Shown here in pieces: positions 51,113 through 59,138 of a stretch of 64,000 nt of DNA (the first letter of the stretch is position 1; each line of letters starts with the position of its first letter). A program made the translations under genes and the position numbers. The notes beneath the pieces were generated by a model that was not told the DNA's origin, made no database searches, and worked only from the letters and a program-made list of their open reading frames with translations. Source of the stretch: Bacillota bacterium (GTDB lineage Bacteria; Bacillota; Clostridia; DSM-8532); NCBI GenBank assembly GCA_023443745.1, contig JAEZTB010000069.1, positions 1 to 64,000 on the forward strand, read 5' to 3'.

Positions 51113-51198
51113 TAATGTCAAGGGCAAACCCGGTTAAAGCCGGGGACGCAAAGCTGAGGATCTAAGGCGCAAATGCGCTATGATAGTCTGGCTGCCAA
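51113..51198 (+). promoter_or_regulatory. c-di-GMP-I (GEMM) riboswitch aptamer
   Basis: The conserved blocks are in order: AGGGCAAACC, hairpin, GGGACGCAAAGC, a CTAA segment, a GCGCAAATGCGC hairpin, then CTATGATAGTCTGGCTGCC. These match the class I cyclic-di-GMP aptamer of Clostridia. The hairpin at 51211-51240 would be its expression platform. No open reading frame follows for about 400 bases, so it is an orphan or its gene was deleted. Confidence 0.85.
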
Positions 51199-51210
51199 AA
51201 AACCGTGCGG

Positions 51211-51244
51211 AGCCTGCCCTTTTTTATAAAGGGGCAGGCTTTCG
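51211..51244 (+). terminator. Hairpin after the riboswitch
   Basis: AGCCTGCCC (51211-51219) pairs with GGGCAGGCT (51232-51240) but is followed by TTCGC and not a full T-run, so the terminator looks decayed. Confidence 0.6.
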
Positions 51245-51608
51245 CTATCTATTACGGCTTTTGACGGATAAATCATCAAGATATCGGTTTTCGCTATGTG
51301 CTTTGGCGAAAGGGGTTCTCTGATGCGTATATCCTGCTTCTATCCTCTTCGGAGGCGCAAATAAAGACAGCGCTGCTTGTACATACCACCGCTCAACGAT
51401 ACAAATTTATAGCGATTTTTTTATAAAGTCAGTATTTTGCCATTGGCAACGTACTGGCTTTTTTCATTCGACAAGAAAAGAGTTTATATTCCAATTTAAC
51501 CCAAATACTGAGCTTGACAGCTGTCTGATCGCCGAACCACGCTGCCGCTCCCCTCCGCTTCTGACATTTTGACTAACGATCAAAATTCAGAAACGGAGGA
51601 CAAGCCAT
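51245..51608. other. Non-coding stretch between riboswitch and sigma-like gene
   Basis: No gene seen. A terminator-like stem AAGTCAGTA with TACTGGCTT, followed by TTTTTC, lies at 51426-51463. Nothing else recognised up to the ribosome site ACGGAGG for 51609. Confidence 0.5.
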
Positions 51609-52028
51609 ATGGCAGAAAAGAGAGAATATCAGATCAAGGTACAGGGTCAGCTTGTACCGGTCAGCGAGGAAATATATTACACCTACTATCACATGAAACG
51701 CCGGGAGCTTCATCTGGAGGAAAAGGATAAGGCACATGGCGTGTTTCAATACAGCACTTTAGATACCAAGGATACTAATGGAGAGGATGCGATTCCAGAC
51801 CTTGTTTCTCCTCATGTTGAGGATGTAGTTATGGACAAGCTGATAGCGGAAAAGCTCCGCGAGTGTATTGCCCAGCTTACCCAACAGGAACAAGAAGTCA
51901 TTAACGCTCTGTTTTTCCGGGCAATCAGCGAACGCCAATTGTCTGCTGAAACTGGCCTGCACAATATGGCAATCCATGATCGGAAGATTAAAATTCTTGG
52001 TAAATTAAAAAAACTAATGGAAAAGTAA
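51609..52028 (+). CDS. Sigma-70-like regulator of conjugative-transposon type
   Basis: A 139-residue protein. Its C-terminal half has a sigma region 4-like helix-turn-helix (RECIAQLTQQEQEVINALFF, then SERQLSAETGLHNMAIHDRK). The short N-terminal half lacks regions 2 and 3. Similar short sigma-like proteins are typical regulators in Tn916/Tn1549-type elements, close to excision genes. Here no xis or int follows, so this is probably a leftover from another element. Confidence 0.78.
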   Translation: MAEKREYQIKVQGQLVPVSEEIYYTYYHMKRRELHLEEKDKAHGVFQYSTLDTKDTNGEDAIPDLVSPHVEDVVMDKLIAEKLRECIAQLTQQEQEVINALFFRAISERQLSAETGLHNMAIHDRKIKILGKLKKLMEK

Positions 52029-52044
52029 AAATTTTTCCGTGCAA

Positions 52045-52084
52045 CCCCTTCACGAAACCAGATTAGTAGTGAGGGGGTTTTCCC
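52045..52084 (+). terminator. Terminator after the sigma-like gene
   Basis: CCCCTTCAC (52045-52053) pairs with GTGAGGGGG (52069-52077), followed by TTTTCCC. Confidence 0.75.
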
Positions 52085-52166
52085 ATTCTCTCTCGTTGCT
52101 CTTTGAAAATACTTAGGACATTATCAAAAATAGTTCAGACAAGGAATCTTATTAAAATAATCTCTA

Positions 52167-52207
52167 TTGACAAACGAGCTATTGCGTGATACTATATAGC
52201 GGTAGTA
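52167..52207 (+). promoter_or_regulatory. Promoter and PadR operator
   Basis: TTGACA (52167-52172), 17-base spacer, TACTAT (52190-52195). The inverted repeat TACTA-N8-TAGTA (52190-52207) covers the -10 box, the usual place for PadR autoregulation. Confidence 0.75.
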
Positions 52208-52252
52208 AGCAATACTGCATACAAGTTATACAAAATAGTGAAGGAGGTGATT

Positions 52253-52573
52253 GTGCTGGAAAACCTAACGGAAATGCTCAAAGGCGTGCTTGAGGGATGC
52301 GTCCTTGAAATTATAAGCCGCAAAGAAACCTACGGCTACGAAATCACGCGGCAGCTGAACGCCCTCGGCTTTACAGATGTTGTAGATGGGACGGTGTACA
52401 CCATCCTGATCCGGCTTGAAAAAAGCAAGCTGGTAGAGATCACTAAAAAGCCCTCCGACATGGGACCGCCGCGAAAGTTTTTTGCTCTCAACGATGCGGG
52501 GCGCGAGGAGCTGCGGAGGTTTTGGGAAAAATGGGAGTTCTTATCATCGAAAATTAATGAGTTAAGGGAGTAA
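52253..52573 (+). CDS. PadR-family regulator
   Basis: A 106-residue winged-helix protein. GTG 52253 fits AAGGAGGTG. The typical PadR pattern is present: LEGCVLEIISRKETYGYEIT, then VDGTVYTILIRLEKSKLV and a C-terminal dimer helix. It heads an operon with two DUF1048 genes and an ABC exporter; PadR proteins of this kind repress such exporters until a drug binds. Confidence 0.9.
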   Translation: MLENLTEMLKGVLEGCVLEIISRKETYGYEITRQLNALGFTDVVDGTVYTILIRLEKSKLVEITKKPSDMGPPRKFFALNDAGREELRRFWEKWEFLSSKINELRE

Positions 52574-52578
52574 AAATA

Positions 52579-52926
52579 ATGAATTTTTATGAAAAAATTA
52601 CAGGCAGTGACATGACTAAAGAATTGAAAGCTTTTGAATCGCGAGCGAAAAAGTTGCCGGCTGACTATCAAGAGGCATGGGAGAAAATTAAGCTCAATAT
52701 TTGGCCGCACACAGATTTCACTGGTCGCAACCTCATGCCAATTCTTGACGGTGTGCTTGGCCTTCTCGAAGAAGCGGCGGCGGACGGTCAGCATGTTCAA
52801 GCGGTTTTGGGTGACGATATAAAAGGCTTCTGTTCAGCACTGGCCGGTGAAGAAGGGGCAGAGTCTTATCGCGACAAGTGGCGCAAGCAACTCAACAGTA
52901 ATATCGCAAAAAAATTAGGTAAATAG
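52579..52926 (+). CDS. DUF1048 protein 1
   Basis: A 115-residue acidic, helical protein (DUF1048). Matching segments are LPADYQEAWEKIK, ILDGVLGLLEEAAADG and VLGDDIKGFC. DUF1048 genes very often lie between a PadR gene and a DrrAB-like exporter; their role is not known. Five bases separate it from padR. Confidence 0.85.
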   Translation: MNFYEKITGSDMTKELKAFESRAKKLPADYQEAWEKIKLNIWPHTDFTGRNLMPILDGVLGLLEEAAADGQHVQAVLGDDIKGFCSALAGEEGAESYRDKWRKQLNSNIAKKLGK

Positions 52927-52935
52927 GAGGATAAA

Positions 52936-53286
52936 ATGAGAATACAAGATATCATCGAAGGCAAAAAAGAGTGGCGAGCTCACATGGCTCGTGTCAAAGC
53001 GCTCCCGCAAGATTATCAGATTGTTTATAAAGAGATTCAAAAATATCTCTTTAAGGTCTGCCCTGTTGGGCTAACTGAAGGAACGGGTTTGCTCTCGGGG
53101 ATAGTCGATCTTTTTGAGGAGGGCGCGGCCTCGGGGAAAGGCGTTCTCAAAGTGACGGGCAGTGACGTAGCGGCTTTCTGCGACGATCTGGTCAAAGATT
53201 CAAAAACTTACGCTGACATCTATCAGGAATCTGTTGACCAGGAAGTTTACAAGGCCATAAAAAAGGATACGGATAAAACAAAGTAA
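52936..53286 (+). CDS. DUF1048 protein 2
   Basis: A 116-residue paralogue of the preceding gene product: ALPQDYQIVYKEIQKYLF, IVDLFEEGAASGKGVL and VTGSDVAAFCDDLV align with protein 1. The tandem pair suggests old duplication and possibly a heterodimer. Confidence 0.85.
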   Translation: MRIQDIIEGKKEWRAHMARVKALPQDYQIVYKEIQKYLFKVCPVGLTEGTGLLSGIVDLFEEGAASGKGVLKVTGSDVAAFCDDLVKDSKTYADIYQESVDQEVYKAIKKDTDKTK

Positions 53287-53300
53287 AGAGGGATATCGGA

Positions 53301-54059
53301 ATGGAAAAAGCAATTCAAGTGAAAGGGCTGCAAAAGTCCTACAAGAAACTTCATGTTCTAAAGGACATTGATTTTGAGGTGGAAAAAGCTAGTATTTTCG
53401 CCCTACTCGGCTCCAATGGCGCGGGTAAGACAACGATTGTCAGAATTCTCACCACGCTGCTGAAACAGGATGGTGGAACCGCCGCCGTAAACGGCTTCGA
53501 CGTTGCGGCAAAGCCCGACCATGTGCGGCAGTCTATCAGCCTTACCGGACAGTTTGCCGCCGTGGACGAGATTTTGACAGGGCGGGAGAATCTCATCATG
53601 ATCGCCAAACTGCGGCACCTTGCCAATTCGCGTCAAGTGGTTGACGATTTACTGAAACGCTTCAGCTTGACTGAGGCCGCCGACCGCAGGGTTTCCACCT
53701 ATTCGGGTGGTATGCGCCGCAGACTCGACATTGCTATGAGCCTTGTAGGAAAGCCTCAGCTTATCTTCCTCGATGAGCCGACCACAGGGCTTGACCCCGA
53801 AGGGCGTATCGAGGTTTGGAATACTGTAAAAGAGCTTGCTGATCATGGCACAACGGTGTTTCTAACCACGCAATATTTGGAGGAAGCCGAACAGCTTGCG
53901 GATCGAATCGCCATTCTGCATGAAGGGAAAATTATTGCGAACGGCACCCTTGAGGAACTGAAAAAGCTGTTACCGCCCGCTAAGGTGGAGTATGTGGAAA
54001 AACAGCCGACATTGGAGGAAATATTCCTCGCAATCATCGGCAAAAAGGAGGAAAAGTAA
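53301..54059 (+). CDS. DrrA-like drug exporter ATPase
   Basis: A 252-residue ABC ATPase with Walker A GSNGAGKTT (about residues 36-44), signature YSGGMRRRL, Walker B LIFLDEPTTGLD and an H-loop TTQYLEEAEQ. It belongs to the daunorubicin-resistance DrrA branch. It forms the exporter with the permease that starts directly after its stop. Confidence 0.92.
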   Translation: MEKAIQVKGLQKSYKKLHVLKDIDFEVEKASIFALLGSNGAGKTTIVRILTTLLKQDGGTAAVNGFDVAAKPDHVRQSISLTGQFAAVDEILTGRENLIMIAKLRHLANSRQVVDDLLKRFSLTEAADRRVSTYSGGMRRRLDIAMSLVGKPQLIFLDEPTTGLDPEGRIEVWNTVKELADHGTTVFLTTQYLEEAEQLADRIAILHEGKIIANGTLEELKKLLPPAKVEYVEKQPTLEEIFLAIIGKKEEK

Positions 54060-54830
54060 ATGGAAACGACTAAGAAACACTTTTTCAGCGACATAGGCGT
54101 CATGCTTGGACGTTCCATGCGTCATATTTTCCGCAGCATGGACACCATCATCACGGTTTGCATCACGCCGATTGCGATGATGCTACTATTCGTCTACGTG
54201 CTCGGCGGCGCGATTCAAAGCGGCACGGATAACTATGTGAATTACCTGTTGCCCGGCATCCTGCTCATTGCGATTGCAAGCGGCATAGCCTATACGGCTT
54301 ACCGTCTGTTTATGGATATGCAAAGCGGCATATTTGAGCGGTTTCATTCCATGCCGATTGCGCGTTCGGCCGCGCTGTGGGGGCATGTGCTGACATCACT
54401 AATATCCAATGCGTTTTCTGTTGTCGTCATCATTCTTGTAGCGCTCATAATGGGCTTCCGCTCGTCGGCAGGAGTATTGTCATGGCTTGCCGTGGCAAGT
54501 ATACTTACGCTGTTTACGTTGGCCTTAACATGGATCGCGGCGATTGCTGGTTTGTCCGCAAAATCTGTGGATGGTGCAGGTGCCTTTTCCTACCCGCTTA
54601 TCTTCCTTCCATTTATCAGTTCGGCGTTTGTGCCTACCGAATCGATGCCGTCGGCTGTCCGCGCTTTTGCCGAAAATCAGCCGGTAACTTCGATAGTGGA
54701 CGCCATCCGCACGCTCCTGTCAGGGCAACCTGTCGGAAATGACATTTGGATTGCGCTTGCATGGTGCGTCGGAATTATGCTCGTGGCTTATAACTTTGCG
54801 ATGAGAGTTTATAAACGCAAAGCAGCTTAA
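54060..54830 (+). CDS. DrrB-like ABC-2 permease
   Basis: A 256-residue ABC-2 type membrane protein with six hydrophobic segments and the QSGIFERFHSMPIARSA loop typical of DrrB. Together with the ATPase it exports an unknown, probably amphiphilic drug. ATG immediately follows the ATPase stop. Confidence 0.9.
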   Translation: METTKKHFFSDIGVMLGRSMRHIFRSMDTIITVCITPIAMMLLFVYVLGGAIQSGTDNYVNYLLPGILLIAIASGIAYTAYRLFMDMQSGIFERFHSMPIARSAALWGHVLTSLISNAFSVVVIILVALIMGFRSSAGVLSWLAVASILTLFTLALTWIAAIAGLSAKSVDGAGAFSYPLIFLPFISSAFVPTESMPSAVRAFAENQPVTSIVDAIRTLLSGQPVGNDIWIALAWCVGIMLVAYNFAMRVYKRKAA

Positions 54831-54890
54831 TGTTTGCAGGCATTATAATAATAGTAGTGAACAAAAACATCAAGTAAAGGGGATGGTACA

Positions 54891-54995
54891 GTGAGTAAAT
54901 ACGAGTGGATATTATGCCCGGTCTGTGGCAACAAAACACGGCTCAAGATACGTGGTGATACTGAAAGGTGGTCTACTGATGAGAAGAAGTTATGA
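54891..54995 (+). pseudogene. Truncated cysteine-rich KTR protein gene
   Basis: GTG 54891 opens a frame reading WILCPVCGNKTRLKIRGDTE, the N-terminal zinc-ribbon-like half of the cysteine-rich KTR proteins of conjugative transposons. After DTE the match ends; the second Cys pair is lost where IS3-type sequence begins. Confidence 0.8.
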
Positions 54996-55038
54996 TAAAC
55001 AATTTAAAGTTGCAGCTGTAAAATTAGTAGTTGAAGAT
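54979..55038 (+). mobile_element. N-terminal fragment of an IS3-family transposase orfA
   Basis: ATG 54979 starts MRRSYDKQFKVAAVKLVVED, the typical beginning of IS3-family OrfA (HTH part). It is cut after 20 codons, where the permease fragment begins. No orfB or inverted-repeat pair was found. Confidence 0.78.
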
Positions 55039-55319
55039 GATATGCCGCTTGCTATGCTGCAAATCATCAGTGCGATGACGGTTACGACTATAACGACAAA
55101 AATCGTCGCGCAGATGATTAGGTTTCGACCTTTGTTCCGCAGGAGATTGCGGGACGCGTTTTCTAAAATATACATAGGTTTTTTTTGTTCATTCATAAAA
55201 ATGCCCTCTTACTTGGAATATGTTCCAAGTATAAGAGGGTAATCTAACACGTATCAAACTATAATATTATCATTTGTGAACCGCTTCGCTTTACCGCGCG
55301 GAATCAATATCAACCCAAA
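55039..55319 (-). repeat. Kinase/permease boundary repeat, copy 2, with truncated permease
   Basis: Direct counterpart of 45908-46201. On the minus strand it covers the kinase 3' end, a CCCTCTTA...TAAGAGGG inverted repeat and the start of an FtsX/MacB-like permease from ATG 55196 (PMYILENASRNLLRNKGRN). The permease is broken at 55039 by IS3 sequence. The complete permease would have been the third gene of the regulator-kinase operon. Confidence 0.85.
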
Positions 55320-56724
55320 AGAGTACGCCACCGCTGGTGTTTTCGATTGCGAACGGGAAACCTTGTAGCTGAAGTGCCTTTTGCACAATAGTTAGCCCCA
55401 AACCATTGCGTCCGCTGCCCGCCGTTCGCGCTTCATCGGCACGATAAAACGGCTCATAGAGTCGGTATAGTGCTTCTGTCGGAATGTGCGAATTGCCGTT
55501 CCAAACAGAAAGCCGAACACTTCCAACCCGCTCCGTTGCCCAAACCCGGATTTCCGAGTTTTCGGGTGAGTTTTGCGCTGCATTTAGGATTATGTTGGAT
55601 AGAGCCTTGGAAAACAGCCTGGTATCAAGTGTACAGGTAATGTCCTTACTGATTTCAACAGTCAATTGTTGCCCTTTTGCCTCAATGATGGGAATTATCG
55701 GAGGCAGGACATCGTTTACGCAATCACTTAGGGTTACTAGTACTAGCTCCCGTTTGCCAATATTGTCGCCGAGCTTCACTATATCAAGTATCTCCGATAC
55801 AAGCCGAGTTTGCTCCATATTCAATTTCATACACTCGCGCAGATACGCGGGATATTCATCGGGAGTAATAACATCTCCTAGCAAACCCTCTAAAATTGCG
55901 CTTGTTGCGGCTATCGGCGTTTTCAATTCGTGCGAGGCGGCAGAAAAGAAATATCTTTGGTTTTCTTCAATAGCCTTAACGTGTTCCATCTCATTCTCGA
56001 GTTTGCGAATAGTTGATTTCAGCTCGACGTACATCGAATAAACATCTTCAGCAAGCTGCCCGATTTCGTCACTGCGCGGGAGCGGCGGCGCAACGTCGCG
56101 TAACTGCGCCATACTTCGCGTATCCGCCGCGATACGTCGTACTGGGCTTGCGATGAGCCAGGCGAACAACGCAGCGGTTAAGAAGCTCAATACGAGAATC
56201 AGCCCGAACATCCATGTCGCTTTAGTAAGTATTTCACCATAAACGGTTCTGCTCGTAAATGGTGTGATAATGAATAGCTTTACGCCGTTCTCTGAAAGAA
56301 GAACTATACGCCCTGGAATGCTGCCTGTCGAGCCAATATCAAACCCATTGTCGGCTATGTTGTTTTTTTGTGTGATAAGCTTTCCTGATGTAAAAAATTT
56401 TTTGTCAAAATCCGGGGGTATTTTAAAATCCTCTGTTTGAAATAGAATCTTCCCATCCGCATTTTGAAAACAAAACTTAAACGAGCTGTTTTCTTCGTGG
56501 AACTTCCGCGCAAACTCGGTGATTTCCTCATCTGTTTTCCCCTTCAACTGCGTCAACAATGGAAGGAAGTTTTCCGTGGCTTGCTTTTGTTGAGTCAAGG
56601 TGACGGCGGTTTTGATTTGGTTTGAAAAAAACGCAAACATACCGCTGATGACAATTAGCAGAATCAGCATTGTGTAAAGTAACACTTTGCCGAATATGCC
56701 GAAAAATCTTTTTTTACTCTTCAT
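55291..56724 (-). CDS. Sensor histidine kinase
   Basis: A 477-residue kinase: membrane helix 1 (about residues 12-32), an exported sensor domain of about 135 residues, membrane helix 2 (about 168-190), HAMP, the H-box FFSAASHELKTPIAATSAIL, and a HATPase_c domain with N, G1 and G2 boxes (NIILNAAQNSPEN, GLGLTIV). It overlaps the response regulator gene by 11 bases. It probably senses a cell-envelope stress or ligand relevant to the flanking transporter. Confidence 0.92.
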   Translation of the reverse strand: MKSKKRFFGIFGKVLLYTMLILLIVISGMFAFFSNQIKTAVTLTQQKQATENFLPLLTQLKGKTDEEITEFARKFHEENSSFKFCFQNADGKILFQTEDFKIPPDFDKKFFTSGKLITQKNNIADNGFDIGSTGSIPGRIVLLSENGVKLFIITPFTSRTVYGEILTKATWMFGLILVLSFLTAALFAWLIASPVRRIAADTRSMAQLRDVAPPLPRSDEIGQLAEDVYSMYVELKSTIRKLENEMEHVKAIEENQRYFFSAASHELKTPIAATSAILEGLLGDVITPDEYPAYLRECMKLNMEQTRLVSEILDIVKLGDNIGKRELVLVTLSDCVNDVLPPIIPIIEAKGQQLTVEISKDITCTLDTRLFSKALSNIILNAAQNSPENSEIRVWATERVGSVRLSVWNGNSHIPTEALYRLYEPFYRADEARTAGSGRNGLGLTIVQKALQLQGFPFAIENTSGGVLFWVDIDSAR

Positions 56725-57385
56725 TGTTATTTGCCTCCAAGTAATATCCTACGCCCTTGACTGTGCGGATTAGCTTCTCCGGAAGTTTATCCCGCAGTTT
56801 TTTTATACTGGCATGAATAATGCCTTCGTTACCCTCGAAGCCATATCCCCAAATGCGGGTCAGAAACGTTTCGTGGGAAACGATCTTCCCGGCGTTTCGT
56901 ACGAACAGCTCCAGAATTTCAAACTCTTTTGGTGTAAGTAGGATTTTCTCGCCGTCATATTCCGCGCCGTAGGTTTCCGGGTACAAAATCAGCTTGCCCG
57001 CTTGAATTTCCTTTTTCAGAACGCCGCTACGCCGCAGAAGTGCCTCCGTTCGCTTAACGAGAATCGGCATTGAGAACGGCTTGGTCACATAATCATCCGT
57101 TTGTCCCTCGAAAGCGCGTAGCTGATTGTCATCGTCCGACAGCGCGGTCATCATCAGCACCGGGGTGTCGTGAATTTTTCGCAGTTCGCGAAGCAATTCC
57201 TGCCCGTTTATACCAGGTAACATAATGTCGAGTATTATGAGATCATATTTTTTGTCATAAAAACGCTCAAGCGCTGAATTGCCATCAATGCAGGCATCAA
57301 CAAGCCAGCCCTCTTTGCGGAAAAATTTGCAAACCATATCCTGTAAACGTGCGTCGTCCTCAACGACAAGAATCTGTATGCTCAC
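56714..57385 (-). CDS. OmpR-family response regulator
   Basis: A 223-residue regulator. GTG at 57383-57385 is preferred because GGAGGTG lies just upstream; the GTG at 57394 is inside that site. The receiver domain has its phospho-acceptor Asp in DLIILDIMLPG, and the C-terminal winged helix ends VKGVGYYLE. It is divergent from the hybrid ABC operon, and both promoters share the same tandem repeat, its probable binding site. Confidence 0.92.
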   Translation of the reverse strand: MSIQILVVEDDARLQDMVCKFFRKEGWLVDACIDGNSALERFYDKKYDLIILDIMLPGINGQELLRELRKIHDTPVLMMTALSDDDNQLRAFEGQTDDYVTKPFSMPILVKRTEALLRRSGVLKKEIQAGKLILYPETYGAEYDGEKILLTPKEFEILELFVRNAGKIVSHETFLTRIWGYGFEGNEGIIHASIKKLRDKLPEKLIRTVKGVGYYLEANNNEE

Positions 57386-57404
57386 AGTAATCACCTCCGA
57401 CTAC

Positions 57405-57435
57405 ATTATAATATGCGAATCTAACTCTAATCTAA
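57405..57435 (-). promoter_or_regulatory. Regulated promoter of the two-component operon
   Basis: On the minus strand: TTAGATT-N4-TTAGATT (57418-57435), seven bases, then TATAAT (57405-57410). The repeats sit where a -35 box would be, as in OmpR-type activation. Confidence 0.75.
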
Positions 57436-57521
57436 TTTATGATATTAATATAAGCAATAATTTGCTTTAAAACAAGTGTCATAACATAATCTCAGGACAG
57501 CATCGAATTTTTTGGCAAAAG

Positions 57522-57552
57522 TTAGATTGGAGTTAGATTTGCCTGGTAGAAT
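57522..57552 (+). promoter_or_regulatory. Regulated promoter of the hybrid ABC operon
   Basis: TTAGATT-N4-TTAGATT (57522-57539), seven bases, then TAGAAT (57547-57552). Same arrangement as the divergent promoter at 57405-57435. Confidence 0.75.
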
Positions 57553-57601
57553 ATGGTCACAAAATATAAATTGTTACTATCCAGGCTTAGGAGGTTTAAC
57601 T

Positions 57602-59122
57602 ATGAAAAAAACAGTTGTTAGTGGTCTGCTGGTCGCTACCATTGCATTAACCACGCTTGCTGGTTGTGGTACTAAAACGGTGACAGACTACAAGAAAATT
57701 ATGGATAGCGATGTATCAGGCGAGATAACAGTTTCTTGTTACGACAGCACAACATACAAAAGCTATTTAGAGAAAGCGGCAAATCTATTTGAAGAAAAAT
57801 ATCCCGGTACAAAGGTTAATGTAGAGAGCGTAGGAGCTATGCCCGAAGTGAAAACTCAGCAAGATGGCGGTAAAACTTTGGCGGTGGTAACAACCAGCGA
57901 CAATGACCAACAAGCGAAAGACGATTATGTGAGCAAGGTAAACACAGAAATAATGAGCGGCGGTGGAGCAGACATTCTTGCTATGGATGTCTTGCCCTAT
58001 TATAAATATGCCAATAATGGTCAACTAGAAGATTTGAACAACTTCGAACAAAATGACCCCGACTACAATAAAGCCGATTACACTGGAAATGTTTTAGATG
58101 CAATTGCCTATAAAGGCGGACAGTATATTTTCCCAATGGACTATACCTTTGACTATTTCGCTTATGATAGTTCGCTTATGGCTGACTTCCCAACTCAGGA
58201 TAAACTTACATATAAAGATGTGATAAATGCTGCAGAGGATGCATCTGCAAGTACAGATAACAAAATTTTCGGCCAAAGTGCATACTCTTCTCAAGAAGGA
58301 GCCAGTTTCTTTGAAAAGGTATATTCATTAGACTATACAAATTTTGTGGACATTATAAATAAAAAGGTAGATTTCACTAGCGGTGAGTTTGCGAAATTAC
58401 TGGAAACCGTAAAAAGCTATGAGGACAGCGGGTATATTAACCCTGCAAATGTGACAGATAAGGAGGCATCGCGTGAAAATAGCCTTGATAAATTCGCAGC
58501 TGATAATGCAGAAAAATACTTTGCGAAGTTTAACTCCAATTTTAATCTCGTTAATCAATTTACACGAAATTTAGGCACAAAAATGAGCATTATGCGACAA
58601 GCTGGTATCAGTGGCAGTTCGGAAAATGACGAAATAGCGGGGTTGGTATCAAATGATAAAGGTGAGGTTCATTTCTCATACGCTCAAAGCTATGGCATAA
58701 ATTCAAATTCAAAGAATAAACGCACAGCATGGGAGTTTGTAAAATTTTTAGCAAGTGACGAAATGCAGTCAAGTGGCTTGGGTTCTCCAAACAGTATCCC
58801 AATAAACAACAATGCAAAGGGAAAAATAGCATCTATGCTTATAACCGGTGAGGCGATGCAAAAGCGTGCGGCAGCAAGTGGACTTGCAGGCAATGAGCAA
58901 GAAGTATCGAAAGAATTGACGCCCGAGCAGCAGCAGGCATTGGGTAATTACATGGAAACGCTGGATAAGTTCACAAAATTGTTGAACAGATATGATGTTC
59001 ACGATGAAAAAATAGACAATATGGTAATAACGGAGGTAAAAAACTTCTTCACGGGTGAAAAAACAGCCGATGAGGTTGCAAAAACGCTTCAAAGCAAAGT
59101 GGAGTTATATTTAAACGAATAG
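57602..59122 (+). CDS. Lipoprotein solute-binding protein, ABC family 1
   Basis: A 506-residue protein; ATG 57602 follows AGGAGG. A lipobox signal (TTLAGCG) is present; the upstream open frame is promoter DNA. The mature part follows the type 1 (sugar-type) binding protein pattern: EITVSCYDS..., FEEKYPGTKVNVES, GGGADILAMDVLPYYKYANN, and a late RTAWEFVKFLASDEMQ. Family members deliver oligosaccharides, but ligands cannot be read from sequence, and the operon is not a standard sugar operon. Confidence 0.9.
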   Translation: MKKTVVSGLLVATIALTTLAGCGTKTVTDYKKIMDSDVSGEITVSCYDSTTYKSYLEKAANLFEEKYPGTKVNVESVGAMPEVKTQQDGGKTLAVVTTSDNDQQAKDDYVSKVNTEIMSGGGADILAMDVLPYYKYANNGQLEDLNNFEQNDPDYNKADYTGNVLDAIAYKGGQYIFPMDYTFDYFAYDSSLMADFPTQDKLTYKDVINAAEDASASTDNKIFGQSAYSSQEGASFFEKVYSLDYTNFVDIINKKVDFTSGEFAKLLETVKSYEDSGYINPANVTDKEASRENSLDKFAADNAEKYFAKFNSNFNLVNQFTRNLGTKMSIMRQAGISGSSENDEIAGLVSNDKGEVHFSYAQSYGINSNSKNKRTAWEFVKFLASDEMQSSGLGSPNSIPINNNAKGKIASMLITGEAMQKRAAASGLAGNEQEVSKELTPEQQQALGNYMETLDKFTKLLNRYDVHDEKIDNMVITEVKNFFTGEKTADEVAKTLQSKVELYLNE

Positions 59123-59138
59123 AGGTGAATAAGGGCTT

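Noticed and set aside
52579..53286. A single frameshifted gene
   Set aside because: The two DUF1048 frames each have a start, stop and ribosome site and align to each other as tandem paralogues.
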